From assembly GCF_027111315.2 (NCBI RefSeq), contig NZ_CP114289.2, forward strand, positions 744,001 to 808,000: a stretch of DNA of 64,000 nt. Direction: 5' to 3'. This document shows, piece after piece, positions 61,210-64,000 of this stretch (position 1 is the stretch's first letter; each line of letters begins with the position of its first letter). This DNA comes from Flavobacterium limnophilum. GTDB taxonomy: Bacteria; Bacteroidota; Bacteroidia; Flavobacteriales; Flavobacteriaceae. The notes beneath the pieces were generated by a model that was given only the letters and a program-made list of their open reading frames with translations, did no database searches and had not been told where the DNA came from. The position numbers were made by a program, and so were the translations under genes.

Positions 61210-64000
61210 TTACTCTTTTATGATTTTTAAAGTCACGGGATTTGCCAATCCTACTTTTACGAAATATACTCCGTTGGGTTGATTTTCTATGTTGAACTGC
61301 ACTTTGCCATTGTTTGGAGTATATGCTTTTTTGGAAACCAACTGCATGTTTACATTGTACAATTCGATGGTTGCTTCTTGCATGGAAAGCGGCAAACTAA
61401 TTTCAAAAATTCCTTTTGTAGGATTTGGATAGGCCCTGATAGCATCGGCAGTTATAGTATTTGAAGCCACACCCAAAGTGGTTAAATCGCCTTCCAAACT
61501 GATGTAATCATACATGACGTGATTGCTTCCGCTGGATGTGGACGGCATTTTTAATATAAGGGTGTTTTTGCCGGTTTTTAATTTGCTGTAAGGAATGTCA
61601 AAAGTGGCCAATCCGTATTTGGCGTGATTGGATTGTCTCAAGAAAGCATTTCCTCCACCATTGGGCGGATAATATCCTGAGGATGGAGTAATGCGATTAC
61701 TACTAGCAGTACCATTCACAAAAATCCAGTTTTGGGCATGGTCTGAACTCGAATACGCAATGGTTAATTTGGCATTTCCTGTTGTTGGTATTGTTCCTGT
61801 CAAGGTGAAATTGACATTCCAGTCCCAAACCGATCTTGTTCCATCGGTATTAAAATAGGACGATTGTACATAAGGAAGTGCAGTTGCCCAATTCTTGTCT
61901 TCCACATTGTATTCGATAGGATTGGTAAACGTGGCGGCAAATTTGTTCTCGACGAAACCTTCGCAGTAATCAAAATCACCAAATTTATACTCTTCGGCTG
62001 TTCTGTTGGGAACTCCGATTTCGAAAATTAATTTTCCATTGGCACGAGGAATAGCCCAATCAATATTTCCGAGATTTGTTGTCGCTGCAGCAGTAACCAC
62101 AACAGTTTCTTGTCGGTATTCTCCCGTGGTTCCGTCTTTGTAGGCAAACAGGGTATAAGTTCCCGGACGAACATTTTTGATGTTGAAATTTCCGGAAGCA
62201 TCTGTTTGAACCCAATATTGATAATTTTCTTCTTCAAATTGCCATTGTCCACCGGAATCAGTGCTTAATTGAGTGACTCCTATCCAGGCACCACCACCGT
62301 TAACCACCGATTTTGATGGGTCAGTAATCGAAAAATTACCAGTAATATTTCCACGTCCATCAGCCAATGGATATTCAGGAGTATTGGTTAACCAAGCATA
62401 AGGCCATTCTGTTTCGTCTTTGGCCGCCCTGGCTTTTGCATCATCCCAATTGGCAGTAGCCGTTGATTTTTGGTTGGCATAAATTAAATAAGGACCGTAA
62501 ATTTTAGACCATTCTTCTCCTTGCAACACATTGAAACCTGCCGATCCATAATGCACGCCATTCATGCAAACGTGGATAATTCCCGAGGCGGCATTTAAAT
62601 CGTGACTGGTTGGTCCGCCATTAAAGTATTCGTGATTGGCAGTAACCGCCCAAATTCCCAAATTGTTTTTGTCGGTGGTATGACCGTAAGCTTTCAAACT
62701 AATTAGGGGTTCGCTGAACTCATATTTACCATCGTATTTCCCAGCACGAACCCCTGATTCTATTTTGATGATTTCAGGAATTGAGGTTGCCGACCAAGCA
62801 TCGCCAGGTTGTGGCATATTCCAAGTTTTCAAATCATTCACGCAAATTTTGTCGGTTACGGTATTGTTGATCCATAGCACTTGTCTCCAAGAACCAAAGT
62901 CAAAATTAGGGTAAGCTGCTTTGTGACGCAGAATGGAGTAGGTGTAGAGTCCATTGTCTCCTTTTTTAAGCACATAATGAATGTCGGCATCCACTCGTGT
63001 TTTATTGACTTCTGGGCTATAAGGACGGCTAAAGGAAACATCAATATAATCGGCTGTTTCTTCTTTAATCGAAAAAGTAGCACCAAAAATAGTTTCAAAA
63101 ATAGTTTCAAAATCTACAGAAGAAGTAAAATCATAATAAGTTCCCACTCTATTTTCAGGCGTATTGGTTTGGAGCAAAGTTTCCACTCCGTTTATTTTCA
63201 AAGATTGAATGTTGCTGGTCCCTTTTTGTATTCTAGCTTCCAGAATTCCGTTTTTCAGAATGATATAATTGGTATATTCTTGAATCATTCTATTGGGATC
63301 TTGGTAAATGCCCACACTAGTTCTTGTGCCATTATAAACCACCGCTAACGATTGTCCACTAGGACAAGTAATTTTGCCATTGGCAATATGATTTTCCAAT
63401 GCTATTTTTTTGTCTCCCGTAACAATAAGTTGACCTAGATCACTGATAAAAATAGTCCCCTTAGCTCCGATGTTAACAGCAGTCTTAACATCAACTGTAC
63501 CGCCAGTAATATTTAATTTTCCAATAGGATTTCCTGTTCCTGTTCCTACTTCTAAATAGGTATTTGCATATAGAGTTCCACCGGCAACATTTGCTGTTCC
63601 ATCTCCTCCATCTCCATAACCAATATAAAAAGTATAATTACTGTTTATAATTCCCGAATTCACGTTCAAAACCCCGGCAGCAGCTTTTCCTAAATAAGTA
63701 TAATTTCTGTTGTTAAAATAAGCCGAACCGTTGACAGTAACGGTTCCATTTAAATTAGTTCCACTATTTGGATAAAAAGTACCTGTTATGATAATGTTTG
63801 CCCCAACATTGGTAGTGAAAATGCCTGGTCTTTTAGCAATTACATCATTCCCGGAATGGCCAATATTTATTGGATTGTAAGGACTACCAGCTCCAATAGT
63901 TAGATTGGCATAATTTAAAGTCGTGAAATTGATACTCGTATTGTCCCAGTTATTTACATCATAAAAATCGGTACTTACACCACCCACCCAAGTATAGGTT
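61210..64000 (-). CDS. PL4-type rhamnogalacturonan lyase with solenoid and T9SS domains (5' end off window)
   Basis: About 930 residues visible; the frame stays open to base 64000 (TYTWVGG... precedes the GTG at 63987), so the start lies outside. First about 220 visible residues: solenoid repeats (GVLNVNSGIINSN, TANVAGGTLYAN, KLNITGGTVDV). Then a PL4-like catalytic sandwich (RPYSPEVNKTRVDADIHYVLKKGDNGLYTYSILRH, QVLWINNTVTDKICVNDLKTWNMPQPG, YLIYANQKST), an Fn3-like domain (VQTDASGNFNIKNVRPGTYTLFAYKDG), a C-terminal CBM-like sandwich, and a T9SS sorting domain (AYPNPTKGIFEISLP ... GVYFVKVGLANPVTLKIIKE). Surface or secreted endolyase of the RG-I backbone. The N-terminal module is shared with the 517-residue solenoid protein. 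Confidence 0.88.
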   Translation of the reverse strand, partial: TYTWVGGVSTDFYDVNNWDNTSINFTTLNYANLTIGAGSPYNPINIGHSGNDVIAKRPGIFTTNVGANIIITGTFYPNSGTNLNGTVTVNGSAYFNNRNYTYLGKAAAGVLNVNSGIINSNYTFYIGYGDGGDGTANVAGGTLYANTYLEVGTGTGNPIGKLNITGGTVDVKTAVNIGAKGTIFISDLGQLIVTGDKKIALENHIANGKITCPSGQSLAVVYNGTRTSVGIYQDPNRMIQEYTNYIILKNGILEARIQKGTSNIQSLKINGVETLLQTNTPENRVGTYYDFTSSVDFETIFETIFGATFSIKEETADYIDVSFSRPYSPEVNKTRVDADIHYVLKKGDNGLYTYSILRHKAAYPNFDFGSWRQVLWINNTVTDKICVNDLKTWNMPQPGDAWSATSIPEIIKIESGVRAGKYDGKYEFSEPLISLKAYGHTTDKNNLGIWAVTANHEYFNGGPTSHDLNAASGIIHVCMNGVHYGSAGFNVLQGEEWSKIYGPYLIYANQKSTATANWDDAKARAAKDETEWPYAWLTNTPEYPLADGRGNITGNFSITDPSKSVVNGGGAWIGVTQLSTDSGGQWQFEEENYQYWVQTDASGNFNIKNVRPGTYTLFAYKDGTTGEYRQETVVVTAAATTNLGNIDWAIPRANGKLIFEIGVPNRTAEEYKFGDFDYCEGFVENKFAATFTNPIEYNVEDKNWATALPYVQSSYFNTDGTRSVWDWNVNFTLTGTIPTTGNAKLTIAYSSSDHAQNWIFVNGTASSNRITPSSGYYPPNGGGNAFLRQSNHAKYGLATFDIPYSKLKTGKNTLILKMPSTSSGSNHVMYDYISLEGDLTTLGVASNTITADAIRAYPNPTKGIFEISLPLSMQEATIELYNVNMQLVSKKAYTPNNGKVQFNIENQPNGVYFVKVGLANPVTLKIIKE

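Noticed and set aside
1..64000. Ulvan-degradation cluster (rhamnose, sulfatase, GH105, GH43)
   Set aside because: PL4, PL11, two GH28, GH106 and two GH35 are RG-I enzymes, no ulvan lyase is seen, and there is only one sulfatase.
1..64000. tRNA, rRNA or replication origin
   Set aside because: No cloverleaf, rRNA-like or origin-like stretch was recognised by eye.

Overview
The window is AT-rich DNA that reads as a Flavobacterium-like member of the Bacteroidota. The evidence is a SusC/SusD pair, type IX secretion (T9SS) sorting domains, -7 elements of the TAnnTTTG type, and many palindromic intergenic repeats. Almost every gene belongs to one programme: taking apart rhamnogalacturonan-I (RG-I) pectin and burning the L-rhamnose released.

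Layout. (1) 1-10314, plus strand: rhamnose uptake and catabolism (rhaT partial, rhaD aldolase/dehydrogenase fusion, rhaI, rhaB), then lutA, a GH28 gene, lutB and lutC. Rhamnulose-1-phosphate cleavage ends in L-lactate, and LutABC oxidises lactate to pyruvate, so the block is a complete route with one polysaccharide-degrading gene set inside it. (2) 10439-19231, minus strand: GH106, GH105, GH2 and an esterase-GH43 fusion. (3) 19716-24776, plus strand: SusC and SusD, followed by an IS5/IS1182-type insertion sequence with a frameshifted transposase. (4) 26606-32079, minus strand: a solenoid/T9SS protein and a large PL11 lyase. (5) 32475-41084, plus strand: SGNH esterase, rhaM, GH2, CBM9-like/PKD protein, DUF4861 protein, GH105. 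(6) 41264-54129, minus strand: MFS sugar porter, DUF5107-TPR protein, two GH35, one GH2; an AraC-type regulator (54267-55148) is divergent from the porter. (7) 55186-59795: GH43 (minus) divergent from GH28 and a sulfatase (plus). (8) 59796-64000: repeat-rich spacer with a 41-bp minisatellite, a GNAT acetyltransferase, and a PL4-type lyase running off the right edge.

How it works together: T9SS-exported PL11 and PL4 lyases cut the backbone outside the cell. SusCD imports the oligosaccharides. Periplasmic GH28, GH105, GH106, GH2, GH35, GH43, esterase and sulfatase finish them. MFS and RhaT porters bring sugars in, RhaM interconverts rhamnose anomers, and the rha/lut genes catabolise rhamnose.

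Main discovery: six promoters in the three divergent intergenic regions (19.4-19.7, 32.2-32.4 and 56.8-56.9 kb) share one architecture. Two head-to-tail 10-bp units (ACAGGATRCT-like) are followed by exactly 18 nt and then TAnnTTTR. This looks like the operator of an undescribed regulator controlling the degradation genes as one regulon.
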